In this document: piece after piece, positions 29,131 to 38,192 of the stretch
Layout: the number at the start of each line of letters is the position of its first letter
Numbering within the stretch: position 1 is the first letter of the stretch
From: Nitrosarchaeum sp.
GTDB taxonomy: Archaea; Thermoproteota; Nitrososphaeria; Nitrososphaerales; Nitrosopumilaceae
Direction: 5' to 3'
Assembly: GCF_025699065.1 (NCBI RefSeq)
Contig: NZ_JAILWF010000004.1
Location: 121,164-185,163, forward strand
Length of the DNA: 64,000 nucleotides
Notes under the pieces: generated by a model
Database searches by the model: none
Told to the model about the DNA's origin: nothing
The model's input: the letters and a program-made list of their open reading frames with translations, nothing else
Translations under genes and position numbers: made by a program

Positions 29131-29162
29131 TAGGCATAATTATACTATGTCAGATATAATAA

Positions 29163-29186
29163 TATTATGTAATATATTACATAATA
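29163..29186. promoter_or_regulatory. Perfect 24-bp palindrome upstream of hsp20
   Basis: A perfect dyad with core ATGTAATATATTACAT extends by four more paired bases on each side. It lies in the 105-bp gap between the ACT-domain gene and hsp20, upstream of the likely TATA box. Probably an operator for a dimeric repressor. Confidence 0.6.
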
Positions 29187-29194
29187 ATACATAA

Positions 29195-29204
29195 TATTTA
29201 TATA
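29195..29204 (+). promoter_or_regulatory. Likely TATA box of hsp20
   Basis: The TATTTATATA tract lies 32-41 bp before the hsp20 ATG and directly before the second palindrome. It is the best TATA candidate in this gap. Confidence 0.45.
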
Positions 29205-29222
29205 ATGTAATATATATTACAT
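29205..29222. promoter_or_regulatory. Perfect 18-bp palindrome at the hsp20 transcription start region
   Basis: ATGTAATATATATTACAT is a perfect dyad with the same ATGTAAT/ATTACAT half sites as the upstream palindrome, 38 bp away. It lies between the TATA box and the start codon, where a bound repressor would block RNA polymerase recruitment. Confidence 0.6.
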
Positions 29223-29235
29223 ATAGTAGATAAAT

Positions 29236-29733
29236 ATGACAATGTTTGATGATGAATTTGATAGAATCTTCAAGAGAATGTCTGGCTCATTTTTTGATAT
29301 AGATGACATATTTGAAGAATTCAAGAAAAATGATTCCAATACTGGTCCAATTTATTATGGTTATACAATGACCGTTGGTCCTAATGGAAAACCAGTTCTA
29401 AAAGAATATGGAAACGTAAAACCAAGATTACTCCCTACATCTGATAATAGAGAACCAATTGTAGATGTAATTGTAGATGAAAAAGAAAAGCAAGTGAAAC
29501 TTGTAGCAGAAATGCCTGGAGTTGAAAAGACAGACGTTAAAATTCTTGTCCAAGACAAATTTGTAGATATTTCTGCAGAACATGGTGAAAAGAAATACCA
29601 TACAAAAGTTCCAATCAACTATAAAGTTGATGAAAACTCTGCCAAAGCTTCCTACAAAAATGGAATTCTAGAACTCGTCTTCAAATTAATTGAAGATACA
29701 AAACCAAAAGGCAAAAAAGTGGAGGTTGAATAA
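29236..29733 (+). CDS. hsp20: Small heat-shock protein, Hsp20/alpha-crystallin family
   Basis: This 165-residue protein has a variable N-terminal arm (1-75) with 'MFDDEFDRIFKRM' typical of archaeal Hsp20. An alpha-crystallin domain follows (about 75-155: 'REPIVDVIVDEKEKQVKLVAEMPGVEKTDV', ending 'ASYKNGILELVF'). These proteins hold unfolding clients for refolding. The stop lies in a hairpin and cdc48 begins 25 bp later. Two perfect palindromes upstream suggest a specific stress repressor. ATG at 29236 is used; a second ATG follows at codon 3. Confidence 0.92.
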   Translation: MTMFDDEFDRIFKRMSGSFFDIDDIFEEFKKNDSNTGPIYYGYTMTVGPNGKPVLKEYGNVKPRLLPTSDNREPIVDVIVDEKEKQVKLVAEMPGVEKTDVKILVQDKFVDISAEHGEKKYHTKVPINYKVDENSAKASYKNGILELVFKLIEDTKPKGKKVEVE

Positions 29734-29739
29734 ACCTCC
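29721..29739 (+). terminator. Hairpin at hsp20 stop codon
   Basis: GGAGGTT ... AACCTCC forms a 7-bp stem with a 5-nt loop containing the stop codon and is followed by a short T tract. It may partially terminate or stabilise the hsp20 message relative to cdc48. Confidence 0.45.
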
Positions 29740-29758
29740 CTAATTTTTGGAGAAAAAC

Positions 29759-31903
29759 ATGGATGAAATTATTTTAAAAATTGTTGAAATTCCACAACAA
29801 CATATCGGTAGAGGAAGAGCTATAATTGATCCTAAAATAATTGAAGAAACTAAATGGAAACCAGGACAAATCTTAGAATTAACATATAATAAAAAAACAC
29901 ATGTAAAACTTTGGCCTGGTTCAACCGAAGAATATGGTACTGGTGTTATCAAAATTGATGGAATGACTAGACAAAATATTGGAGCTGGAATTGGTGATAA
30001 AATTTCTATAAAATCAGTAGAAGCTGCTGAGGCCGAACAAATTACTTTATCCCCAACTGAAAAATTAGCTATTGATGAAGAACAACTACATGATGTTATG
30101 ATTACAAATTTTCAAAATCATGTATTTACAGTTCATGATTCAATTCAACTTCCAACTCAAATGGGAGGAAAAATTCAATTTATTGTAACTAGTACAAAAC
30201 CATCAAAACCAGTAATTGTAACAGAACGTACAATATTCAAACTTGGTTCTATGACAAAAGCAGTAGATACTAATGTTCCAAGAATAACTTATGATGAATT
30301 AGGTGGTTTAAAAAACGAAGTTAGAAAAATTCGTGAAATGGTAGAACTACCAATGAGACATCCTGAACTATTTGAAAAAATAGGTGTGGAAGCACCAAAA
30401 GGTGTGTTGCTATACGGTCCACCTGGAACCGGAAAGACTTTACTTGCAAAAGCAGTAGCTGGAGAAACAAACGCTCATTTCATCTCACTTAGTGGTCCTG
30501 AGATTATGGGAAAATATTATGGAGAAAGTGAAGAAAAAATTAGAGAAATTTTCTCACAAGCTGAGGAAAATGCACCTAGTATTATTTTCATAGATGAAAT
30601 TGATTCAATTGCCCCAAAAAGAGATGAAGTATCTGGCGAAGTAGAGAAAAGAATAGTGTCACAACTATTAACATTAATGGATGGAATGAAATCTAGAGGG
30701 AAAGTAGTAGTTATTGCTGCAACTAATAGACCCGATTCAATAGATCCAGCACTTAGAAGACCAGGTAGATTTGATAGGGAGATAGAAATTGGAATTCCAG
30801 ATACTGAAGGTAGATTTGACATTCTTTCAATTCACACACGTGGAATGCCAATCGATGAAAAAGTAGACCTTAAACAAATTTCAAAAATTACACATGGATT
30901 TGTAGGAGCTGATTTAGAAGTATTATCAAAAGAAGCTGCAATGAGATCTCTTCGAAGACTTCTTCCTGATATTGATCTTGATGAGGAAAAAATTTCATCT
31001 GAAATTCTTCAAAAAATAAAAATCACAAGTGAAGATTTCAGAGATGCATTAAAAGAAGTTAGGCCAAGTGCACTTAGAGAAGTACAAGTCCAAATTCCCG
31101 ATGTAAGTTGGGATGATGTTGGTGGTTTAGATAAACTCAAAGAAGAACTTTTAGAAGCAGTTGAATGGCCTATGAAATACAAAGAAGCATTTGATTATGT
31201 TAATGTGGAAAGTCCAAAAGGAATTCTACTTCATGGTCCACCAGGAACAGGTAAAACTTTGATTGCAAAGGCACTTGCTAAAATGACAGAATCAAACTTT
31301 ATCAGCATTAAAGGTCCTGAACTTCTTTCAAAATGGGTTGGCGAATCTGAAAAAGGAGTTAGAGAAATTTTCAGGAAAGCACGACAAGCAGCTCCATGTA
31401 TTATTTTCTTAGATGAAGTTGATGCCCTTGTACCACGCAGAGGAAGTGGAGATTCAAGTTCACATGTTACAGAAAATGTAGTCTCACAAATTTTAACTGA
31501 AATTGATGGACTTGAAGAATTACATAATGTACTGATTATTGGTGCAACAAACCGATTAGATATCGTAGATGAAGCACTTCTAAGACCTGGAAGATTTGAT
31601 AGAATCATAGAAGTTCCAACTCCTGACTCAAAAGGAAGACAACACATCTTTGAGATTCACACCAAAAAGAAACCACTTGCTAGTGATGTAAGTATTGCAA
31701 AACTAGTAGAATTAACAGATGGCTTTAGTGGTGCAGAAATTGCAGCTGTTGCAAATAGAGCAGCAATTACTGCTTTAAAGAGGTATGTGAGTGGAAAATC
31801 AAAGAACATAAAAGAAATCAAAATATCACAAGAAGATCTACTTGATTCAATCAATAAGGTAAAGCCTAGAAGAGATGTACCTATTCCACAATCCATAAAA
31901 TAG
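29759..31903 (+). CDS. cdc48: Cdc48/VAT-type AAA+ ATPase
   Basis: This protein of about 714 residues has an N-terminal substrate domain (1-180) with double-psi-barrel features, then two AAA+ domains. Walker A GPPGTGKT occurs near residues 219 and 490. Walker B is IIFIDEID and IIFLDEVD, and arginine fingers appear in '[13 protein letters not shown]' and '[12 protein letters not shown]'. It unfolds proteins for the proteasome. I use the ATG at 29759, preceded by GGAG at a suitable distance, not the TTG at 29747. It follows hsp20, giving a protein-quality-control unit. Confidence 0.95.
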   Translation: MDEIILKIVEIPQQHIGRGRAIIDPKIIEETKWKPGQILELTYNKKTHVKLWPGSTEEYGTGVIKIDGMTRQNIGAGIGDKISIKSVEAAEAEQITLSPTEKLAIDEEQLHDVMITNFQNHVFTVHDSIQLPTQMGGKIQFIVTSTKPSKPVIVTERTIFKLGSMTKAVDTNVPRITYDELGGLKNEVRKIREMVELPMRHPELFEKIGVEAPKGVLLYGPPGTGKTLLAKAVAGETNAHFISLSGPEIMGKYYGESEEKIREIFSQAEENAPSIIFIDEIDSIAPKRDEVSGEVEKRIVSQLLTLMDGMKSRGKVVVIAATNRPDSIDPALRRPGRFDREIEIGIPDTEGRFDILSIHTRGMPIDEKVDLKQISKITHGFVGADLEVLSKEAAMRSLRRLLPDIDLDEEKISSEILQKIKITSEDFRDALKEVRPSALREVQVQIPDVSWDDVGGLDKLKEELLEAVEWPMKYKEAFDYVNVESPKGILLHGPPGTGKTLIAKALAKMTESNFISIKGPELLSKWVGESEKGVREIFRKARQAAPCIIFLDEVDALVPRRGSGDSSSHVTENVVSQILTEIDGLEELHNVLIIGATNRLDIVDEALLRPGRFDRIIEVPTPDSKGRQHIFEIHTKKKPLASDVSIAKLVELTDGFSGAEIAAVANRAAITALKRYVSGKSKNIKEIKISQEDLLDSINKVKPRRDVPIPQSIK

Positions 31904-31933
31904 TCTAAATACTAAGGGAGATCATACAAATCA

Positions 31934-32152
31934 ATGAAGCTATATCTCGACTTTAATCCATGCCAAGAATGTAATACAATGATGGCTGAATTGAGTAGTC
32001 CTGAAATGCTATTTGCTGATGCGAAGAAAAGAGCAGATGAATCTGCAAAATTTTTACGACATCTCACGTATAATCATAATGAGGTAGTTCAAGCAGTCAT
32101 GGAAGATCTACCCAAACAAAAAAGAGATCAAGAATTTGATTTCTTTAAATAA
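31934..32152 (+). CDS. Small hypothetical protein with CxxC
   Basis: This 72-residue, mostly helical protein contains a single 'PCQECNTM' CxxC near the N-terminus and a charged remainder. It follows cdc48 by 30 bp on the same strand and may share its transcript. I do not recognise a family; a redox or zinc-dimer role is possible. Confidence 0.6.
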   Translation: MKLYLDFNPCQECNTMMAELSSPEMLFADAKKRADESAKFLRHLTYNHNEVVQAVMEDLPKQKRDQEFDFFK

Positions 32153-32182
32153 ATTAATTTTTTAATTATTAATTGTCATTGT

Positions 32183-33103
32183 TCATTCTACTATTTTTAA
32201 TGTTTTTTTAATTAAGACCACTCTATTTCTTATGGTGACGTCACTTACTCCAGATGCCTCTGCAAATTTCTTTTGACTGATTTTCTCATTATTAATTATA
32301 CATGAAATATACAAAGATGCAGCTGCTTGCGCTACAGGATGTTTTCCTGCAGTAATTTCCTTCATTTCACAATGTTTTAAAATATCAAATGCATCACGTT
32401 TTGTTTTTTCTTTCAAATTCATATTATTTGAAATTTTAGAAATAAATGATGATGTATCATATTGATTTAGATTTAATCCTAGTTTTTTGATAATTGTTCT
32501 TAAATCTCTAGATAAAATTCTTCTTTCAATATTTCCTGCCGCTGCAATATCGTCTAATGTTCTAGGTATGTTATTTTCTCTACATGCTGCATACAAAGAT
32601 GCAGAAACTAATGAAGCCATAGTTCTACCCCTAGTTAGTTTAGCACTTGAAATTTTTCGATAAATATAAGCTGCATTTTCAACTACATTGTCTGGAATTC
32701 CTAATTTTGTCTTCATACCATTTAATAAAGTAAAAGCTTTGCTTAATGTAGCAGTTGATCTAGACTTACTTCTTTGATCCCATGTACGAAGTCTTTTAAA
32801 TTCATATTTTGTTTTATTTGATAACGCATTACCTGCAGAATCTTTGTTAGTTCCAATTACACTTGATAATCCTCTATCATACATGGTTAATGATGTTGCA
32901 GGACCAGTTCTTGATAACTTTAAAAAATCTTCTTGACCATATCCATTTCCTTCATTTGAAGTATCAGATATGTTTTGCACTAGGACAATACCGCATCCCC
33001 CACAAAACATTTCACCTCTTTCTGAATCAGTAATTATGGGATAGGTTTTGCAAGTGTCTAGTTTACACTTGACATCATAATTATTTGAATAATCTTCTAA
33101 CAC
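32183..33103 (-). CDS. tfb: Transcription factor IIB paralogue with altered zinc ribbon
   Basis: This 306-residue protein has two cyclin-like repeats (about 115-205 and 215-300) and a B-reader region. The C-terminal cyclin repeat ends in a TFIIB-type helix-turn-helix ('ASGVSDVTIRNR'). The zinc ribbon is unusual: 'CKLDTC' gives Cys-x4-Cys instead of Cys-x2-Cys, followed by CGGC. It recruits RNA polymerase at TATA promoters. A second, canonical TFIIB lies at 42.5 kb; the two share the same arrangement, so promoter specialisation is plausible. Confidence 0.93.
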   Translation of the reverse strand: MLEDYSNNYDVKCKLDTCKTYPIITDSERGEMFCGGCGIVLVQNISDTSNEGNGYGQEDFLKLSRTGPATSLTMYDRGLSSVIGTNKDSAGNALSNKTKYEFKRLRTWDQRSKSRSTATLSKAFTLLNGMKTKLGIPDNVVENAAYIYRKISSAKLTRGRTMASLVSASLYAACRENNIPRTLDDIAAAGNIERRILSRDLRTIIKKLGLNLNQYDTSSFISKISNNMNLKEKTKRDAFDILKHCEMKEITAGKHPVAQAAASLYISCIINNEKISQKKFAEASGVSDVTIRNRVVLIKKTLKIVE

Positions 33104-33277
33104 TATTACATGTTATAGTCATTCATAAAATAAAAATAAATTGAAACAGGTAATTTTAATACAAAAAGATTAATTTAACTTCAAAAAATTCCTCTAATTT
33201 TGTTTAGAATAAATTCTGTTTGTTATAGAAATTACTTTTTAATAAATGTTAAAAATAAATTTTTTAAAAATTAGAGA

Positions 33278-33472
33278 CTATTCTCTTCGTATAGATTCTA
33301 AAGAGTGACCACGATTAACAATCATTTGAATGATTGCTTCAGTAGTATACTCAATACCATGTTCCTCTTCAAAATGTTGTCGTAGTTTTTCAAGGAGTGT
33401 GATGTTTTTCTCTCCATCCAAAACAAACTCACATTCAAATCCATAATCTTGACATCTTAGTTTTAGCGTCAT
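33278..33472 (-). CDS. DUF1059-like small protein
   Basis: This 64-residue protein has 'LRCQDYGFECEFVLDGE' and 'LEKLRQHFEEEHGIEYT', matching the small DUF1059 family with its Cys pair and HxxxxH-like helix, which look like a zinc-binding site. Function is unknown. It stands alone in an AT-rich region. Confidence 0.72.
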   Translation of the reverse strand: MTLKLRCQDYGFECEFVLDGEKNITLLEKLRQHFEEEHGIEYTTEAIIQMIVNRGHSLESIRRE

Positions 33473-33605
33473 TCATTGTGCAAAAATTACCAATACTATA
33501 AAAATCCTCAGTTTGACATTCAGAATAATAAATTACTGCCACAACTAATGAAAAATCAACTTTTACACTAATAATACCTAATAATCCAAAAATTGGAGGT
33601 GCACC

Positions 33606-33986
33606 ATGAAAGGTTTAGAATTTGTGTTTTTAGCAGTCGGGTCTGTGCTTGGAGCTTTTTTAAGATATAAAATAACAGAATCGCCATTACTGTTTAATAC
33701 ATTACCTCTTAATGTTTTGATTGTTAATGTTATTGGAGCATTTGTCTTAGGCATGTTTATCATTATATCAGAACAGTGGAATCTTGATGGGAGATATTCT
33801 CTCTTAGCTGCAGTGGGTTTCTGTGGCTCACTTACTACAATGTCTTCTTTTGCGTTAGATTCTAGTAATCTGTTTGACAATCATCATTATGGCACTTTAG
33901 CTATTAATCTTGTTGCAAATGTTGGTTTGTCTATTGGTGCATTAGTTGGTGGAAGATCATTAATGTCTACTATAGTAAACGGTTAA
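33606..33986 (+). CDS. crcB: Fluoride channel CrcB/Fluc
   Basis: This 126-residue protein has four membrane helices and the family motifs 'GSVLGAFLRY' (about residue 13), 'LNVLIVNVIGAFVLG' (Asn and Gly of the pore) and 'VGFCGSLTTMSSFALD' (phenylalanine box and central Na+ site). Such proteins form dual-topology dimers that let fluoride leave the cell. A good GGAGG ribosome site lies 5 bp before the ATG, unlike the leaderless pattern of many neighbours. I do not see a recognisable fluoride riboswitch upstream. Confidence 0.9.
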   Translation: MKGLEFVFLAVGSVLGAFLRYKITESPLLFNTLPLNVLIVNVIGAFVLGMFIIISEQWNLDGRYSLLAAVGFCGSLTTMSSFALDSSNLFDNHHYGTLAINLVANVGLSIGALVGGRSLMSTIVNG

Positions 33987-34028
33987 TTTGTTATCTTTGA
34001 AATTATAATCCATTATGTAAGATAATTT

Positions 34029-34259
34029 TTAGACTAGTTCTCCTAGAAAATGTACTACTTTGTTTACAACAATTACTGTTCTATCTTTAGGAATATGAAA
34101 TAATTTTTCTGAATTATCTGAGAATTGAATTATTAATTTAGAATAAGGATCGTTTAGAGATTTGTATAAAATTCCTTTATCGCCAATTGATTGAGACCAA
34201 GTCGAACCTTGTAAAAATGAAATTGCTTCAAATTTAATGACATGATAAGAAAAAACCAT
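34029..34259 (-). CDS. Small hypothetical protein
   Basis: This 76-residue beta-rich protein ends with 'KDRTVIVVNKVVHFLGELV' and contains 'KLIIQFSDNSEKLFHIP'. Composition and its own ATG suggest a real gene. No family is recognised. It follows another small gene on the same strand by 16 bp. Confidence 0.55.
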   Translation of the reverse strand: MVFSYHVIKFEAISFLQGSTWSQSIGDKGILYKSLNDPYSKLIIQFSDNSEKLFHIPKDRTVIVVNKVVHFLGELV

Positions 34260-34275
34260 TCTTTTAATGTTTTAT

Positions 34276-34548
34276 TTATTTGAAGAATTTGTCTATTTGT
34301 TCTCTATACTTGAAAGTTAACCTTCCAAATTCCGCAAAATCTTCTGCCGATGGATACTTCATCCTCATTGCATATTGATTTACAAAAACAGATAATGCGC
34401 TACCAATAATTAGATTGTAAACACCATCTGCCAAATTTTGTGAATAGGGAAATGCTATTTTAATAAAAGGAAGATAAGTTTCTGTCTGTGAGATCATTAA
34501 TTTAACATTCTTTTCTACATACTCTTGAACATCATCTGGAATTGCCAT
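34276..34548 (-). CDS. Small hypothetical protein
   Basis: This 90-residue helical protein has a central hydrophobic segment ('LADGVYNLIIGSALSVFVNQYA') and charged ends. It is probably soluble or weakly membrane associated. It is upstream of the 76-residue gene on the same strand, so they are likely one transcript. I do not recognise it. Confidence 0.6.
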   Translation of the reverse strand: MAIPDDVQEYVEKNVKLMISQTETYLPFIKIAFPYSQNLADGVYNLIIGSALSVFVNQYAMRMKYPSAEDFAEFGRLTFKYREQIDKFFK

Positions 34549-34723
34549 ATTGTTTACTCATTGTAATTTCTTATAATGTTTTATTAACACATCTCTAAAT
34601 TAAGCATCTTTTATGTTATTTTTGTCAGATTTTATTCATCTGTTCTAGTTATTTTCTATATCATTTTTAAAATTAAGACGAATAATCAAATAGACACATA
34701 AATAACCTAATTCCATTTTTTTT

Positions 34724-35302
34724 ATGAAAAAAATTGAAGCAATAATCAAGCGTTCAACATACCCTATAATTATCAGTGAATTAAGTAGTATGGGATATTC
34801 AATTATTGATAAACGAAATCTAGAAGATAGTAAAATTTTTGATAAACAATCAGGTGCAAAAGCTGGTTCAACTAATGTTAAAGCAATTCCACTTTCCAAA
34901 ATCGAATTGGTTGTTTTAGAAAAAGATGCAAGACAAGTTATTAATTTAATTTCTAAGAAATCTGGTTTTTCTGAAAATCAAGGAGGCAAAATCTTCATTT
35001 CAGAAATGGAAGAAGTTGTAGATATGAATACACTTAGTGCACAACATGATCTTGAATCTGATAAAGTCTTTTTCTCTTCCAAACCAAAAACTAAGAGAAG
35101 CAGACTAGTTCCACTCCATAAGTTTACATTAATAAAACTTGAAAAAATATATGAAGATAATAAAGAAAAATTACAGTCAGATTACAGAATTAAATCATTT
35201 AGTAGTTTTGTTAATTATTGTATTATGGGATATCTTCCAACTATTGAAAAACAACTAAAACATTCTACAATTGTTTATGAAAACAATTTTCATGATTTTT
35301 AG
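34724..35302 (+). CDS. PII-like signal protein with C-terminal extension
   Basis: The first 105 or so residues have the PII ferredoxin-like pattern: 'KKIEAIIKRSTYPIIISELSSMGY' at the start, 'KIELVVLEKDARQVINLI' in the middle and 'GGKIFISEMEEVVDMNT' at the B-loop position. A charged, helical extension of about 85 residues follows, not present in ordinary GlnB/GlnK. The T-loop ('AKAGSTNVKAI') lacks the classical tyrosine. It is next to a shorter GlnK and Amt, so it may be a second nitrogen sensor with its own output. The extension's function is unknown. Confidence 0.78.
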   Translation: MKKIEAIIKRSTYPIIISELSSMGYSIIDKRNLEDSKIFDKQSGAKAGSTNVKAIPLSKIELVVLEKDARQVINLISKKSGFSENQGGKIFISEMEEVVDMNTLSAQHDLESDKVFFSSKPKTKRSRLVPLHKFTLIKLEKIYEDNKEKLQSDYRIKSFSSFVNYCIMGYLPTIEKQLKHSTIVYENNFHDF

Positions 35303-35632
35303 TTAAATTGTTTCTTCTCCTTCCTTTCCTGTTCCAATATCTATAGCACGTAATATTGGTGAAACAAAGATCTTTCCAACACTTCCTTTTGTTTTAATAA
35401 TATTGATAACTTCCTCTTCTTTACTTTCTGGAATGATTACTACTATGACATATTTTTCACTGAATTGAGGTTGAAATATGGCACTTCCTTTAGATGCATG
35501 AATTTCTGCTGGGGGGTTTTTTCCTCTTCCCCTGACTTTACCTACTGTCAAACCACCAATCTCAATTTTTCTTAAAGCCTCACTTATTGCCATTACGTCA
35601 TTATTTCCTAATAGTGCTTCAATTCTTAGCAT
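35303..35632 (-). CDS. glnK: PII-family nitrogen regulator GlnK
   Basis: This 109-residue protein is a PII trimer subunit. It has 'GLTVGKVRGRGKNPP' leading into the T-loop, 'YVIVVIIPESKEEEVINII', and a nucleotide-binding C-terminal 'DIGTGKEGEETI'. The T-loop residue uridylylated in bacteria (Tyr51) is absent, so it probably senses ATP, ADP and 2-oxoglutarate without covalent switching. It is encoded divergently from amt and back to back with the extended PII protein, with abutting stops. It likely gates Amt. Confidence 0.9.
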   Translation of the reverse strand: MLRIEALLGNNDVMAISEALRKIEIGGLTVGKVRGRGKNPPAEIHASKGSAIFQPQFSEKYVIVVIIPESKEEEVINIIKTKGSVGKIFVSPILRAIDIGTGKEGEETI

Positions 35633-35749
35633 TTGATATTTCTAAAAGGTTTTTCACAAATAATAGTTTCAGATTTTGATAATCAAGTGATAATCAAATG
35701 GTTAGCTAATTTCGTTATTATTATTTAGTTTTAGAACTTGAAAACTAAC

Positions 35750-37066
35750 ATGCCAATAGATACAGGTGATACCGCATGGATGCTTGTAGCTGGAAGTTTA
35801 GTTCTTTTAATGATACCTGCCCTTGGACTTTTTGAGTCGGGATTATTGAGAAAGAAAAATGCCGTATCTGTTTTTATGCAAATCTTTTTTGGATTAGCTT
35901 TACTTAGTGTAATGTGGTTTGTTTTTGGATTTAGTTTATCATTTGGCCCTGATGAATCAGGTGGATTTATTGGAAATATGGATTGGGTGTTTCTAAAGGG
36001 AGTTCCATGGGATGAAGCGCTTGATTATGCACCAACTATTCCAGGTGTATTGTTTGTAAAATTTCAATTGATGTTTGCTGCAATTACACCATTGCTGCTA
36101 ACTGGTACTATTGCAGAAAGAATGAAATTTAGTTCATTTATCATATTCATAGCTTCTTGGTCTATTCTAATCTACTATCCACTTGTTCATTGGGTATGGG
36201 GAGGTGGTTGGTTAGCAGAACTTGGTGTTGTTGATTTTGCAGGTGGAATAGTTATTCATACAAGTGTTGGAATGGGTGCACTAGCTGCAGCCATAGTACT
36301 TGGTCGTAGAAGATTTTTTGGTCCAGCAATTGAAATTCCTCACAGTATTCCTTTAGCAGTAGTAGGTTCATCACTCCTTTGGTTAGGTTGGTTTGGATTC
36401 AATGCAGGTAGTGCATTAGCTTCTGGTTCTTTAGCAGGCAATACAGTCATTGTAACTCACATGGCATCTTCAGTATCTGCACTTATTTGGGTTGGATTAT
36501 CATGGATGAGAACCGGTAAACCTTCTGTCGTTGCAGCAGTTAATGGTGCTATTGCAGGTCTTGCAGGAATCACGCCAGCATCAGGATTTGTTAGTGTAGA
36601 ACATTCTTTCGTTATTGGTATAGCAATTGGTATAGCATCCTATTCTGGAATTATAATCTTCAAAGAAAAACTAAAGATAGATGATGCACTAGATGTTAGC
36701 TCAGTTCACGGTGTTGCCGGAATTATTGGTTCTCTTTCAATTGGACTCTTTGCTAGTAAATTAGTTAATCCAGCTGGACCAAATGGATTACTATTTGGCA
36801 ATCCTGATCAATTAGGAATTCAAGCAATAGGAGTTGGTGTAGCAGCAGTTCTTGGTTTTTGTGGAACATGGATAATTATGAAAATTTTAGATTTCTTAAT
36901 TGGAGTTAGAGTATCGCCCGAAGTTGAAGATGCGGGATTAGATATTAGTGAACATGCAGAACGAGCATATGCTGATGAGGAAGAATTCAAGTTAGATATG
37001 GATACATATGTAGATGATTTAGAAGACAAAAAAGAATTTTTCTTTAATAAAAAAAAATCTAAATAA
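35750..37066 (+). CDS. amt: Ammonium transporter
   Basis: This protein of about 438 residues has roughly eleven transmembrane helices. Signature residues are visible: 'GLFESGLLRKKN' early, 'DFAGGIVIHTSVGMGALAAA' with one conserved pore His, and 'DDALDVSSVHGVAGIIGSL' with the second pore His. The cytoplasmic tail is long and acidic ('DEEEFKLDMDTYVDD'). I use the ATG at 35750 because an ATTATTTAG element lies about 27 bp upstream; the TTG at 35738 is less likely. The divergent glnK is the probable partner. Confidence 0.95.
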   Translation: MPIDTGDTAWMLVAGSLVLLMIPALGLFESGLLRKKNAVSVFMQIFFGLALLSVMWFVFGFSLSFGPDESGGFIGNMDWVFLKGVPWDEALDYAPTIPGVLFVKFQLMFAAITPLLLTGTIAERMKFSSFIIFIASWSILIYYPLVHWVWGGGWLAELGVVDFAGGIVIHTSVGMGALAAAIVLGRRRFFGPAIEIPHSIPLAVVGSSLLWLGWFGFNAGSALASGSLAGNTVIVTHMASSVSALIWVGLSWMRTGKPSVVAAVNGAIAGLAGITPASGFVSVEHSFVIGIAIGIASYSGIIIFKEKLKIDDALDVSSVHGVAGIIGSLSIGLFASKLVNPAGPNGLLFGNPDQLGIQAIGVGVAAVLGFCGTWIIMKILDFLIGVRVSPEVEDAGLDISEHAERAYADEEEFKLDMDTYVDDLEDKKEFFFNKKKSK

Positions 37067-37116
37067 TTTATAAAATTTCTGATATATTTTATATACTCAA
37101 AATCGATCACAATTTT

Positions 37117-37701
37117 GTGAGATCTACTCCTTCAAAAAACCAATCTAATACTCAAAAAGAAAAAACACGTAGTATAACTTATCGTCTGCCGTCTAAAATT
37201 ATTGATGAATTAGAAACAATAGCAATGAATAACAAAACTTCACAAAACGTTTTGGTAAAACAAATTCTTGAAAAATATGTAAATTGGGATCGATTTGGTG
37301 ATAAAATTGGAATGATTCCAATTCCAAGAGGAATCTTGGATTCATTAGGTGCTGAAATGAATGGAGATGATATTAATGAAATCATTAAATCCGTTTTACC
37401 AATTATCAAAGATACAGTTCTTTTTATGAAAGGAAAATATGATTTGAAACGTTGTATTGAAACATTAGAAGATTATATGCGTGCATCAGGAATGAAATCA
37501 GATCATCGAATTGAAGGAGATTTACATCATTTTATTATTCAACATGAATTGGGAATGAATTGGTCATTTTTTACAGAACAACTACTAAAAGAGATTTTTA
37601 TTCAGTTTATGCCAAACAAAAATATTAGATTTCAAACTACAAAAAACACAGTAATTGCAACAATAGCACTTGGTTCAGATTTTAATGAACATGATTATTG
37701 A
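37117..37701 (+). CDS. Ribbon-helix-helix DNA-binding protein with unknown C-terminal domain
   Basis: This 194-residue protein has a basic N-terminus and a ribbon-helix-helix motif ('SITYRLPSKIIDELETIA' then 'TSQNVLVKQILEKYV', about residues 18-58). A helical/beta domain follows that I do not recognise ('FIIQHELGMNWSFFTEQLLKEIF', ending 'NTVIATIALGSDF'). It starts with GTG and follows amt by 50 bp on the same strand, so a nitrogen-related regulator is possible. The C-terminal domain may sense a ligand. Confidence 0.7.
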   Translation: MRSTPSKNQSNTQKEKTRSITYRLPSKIIDELETIAMNNKTSQNVLVKQILEKYVNWDRFGDKIGMIPIPRGILDSLGAEMNGDDINEIIKSVLPIIKDTVLFMKGKYDLKRCIETLEDYMRASGMKSDHRIEGDLHHFIIQHELGMNWSFFTEQLLKEIFIQFMPNKNIRFQTTKNTVIATIALGSDFNEHDY

Positions 37702-37895
37702 TTTTTGTTTATACAATAGAAATACATTTTACATAATTTTTTAAATTTAACATGATTTTTCAAATTTAGAATATACTTTTTCTTTTGTATTTTTTACGCA
37801 ATAATTATAATTCATATTTTCAATTGATCTTTAAAAAAACATTAATTCTACATAATTTCAAATTAATGTTATGATATTAACTGGAGTTTTTACTT

Positions 37896-38192
37896 TTGAC
37901 TGATTTAAATTTGAAAGTATTTGGAAAAATCACTACAAAAGAAATCATAGGAGCCTTTCCTCCTGCTATTGATACAAAAAAATTATTAGAAAATGAATAT
38001 GAAAACTTGATTAATCAACTTGAATTTAAAACTAAAAATGATTTAAAAAAATTATTAGAACAACAACAAAGCGCAAATAAACAAATCAATAGTAGACCTG
38101 GCGCTATGGCCTTGGCACACGATAAAATTCGATTATATACAGAATATAATCAAAAATACATGCAAATCATTACTGACAAATTATACTCTTAA
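37896..38192 (+). CDS. Small hypothetical helical protein
   Basis: This 98-residue, very charged protein is predicted to be almost entirely helical ('FKTKNDLKKLLEQQQSANK' region) and begins with a TTG. The end overlaps the convergent membrane-protein gene by 4 bp. No family is recognised, and no cysteine or motif stands out. Confidence 0.55.
   Translation: MTDLNLKVFGKITTKEIIGAFPPAIDTKKLLENEYENLINQLEFKTKNDLKKLLEQQQSANKQINSRPGAMALAHDKIRLYTEYNQKYMQIITDKLYS

Noticed and set aside
31231..31647. 138-codon minus-strand ORF antisense to cdc48
   Set aside because: Mirrors the second AAA+ domain codons; Ser-rich product typical of an antisense shadow.
33520..33605. Possible fluoride riboswitch upstream of crcB
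   Set aside because: The short AT-rich leader shows no conserved fluoride-aptamer core or pseudoknot that I can identify.
33578..33880. 100-codon minus-strand ORF opposite crcB
   Set aside because: It lies antisense to a clear CrcB fluoride-channel gene with a good ribosome-binding site; no recognisable protein features.
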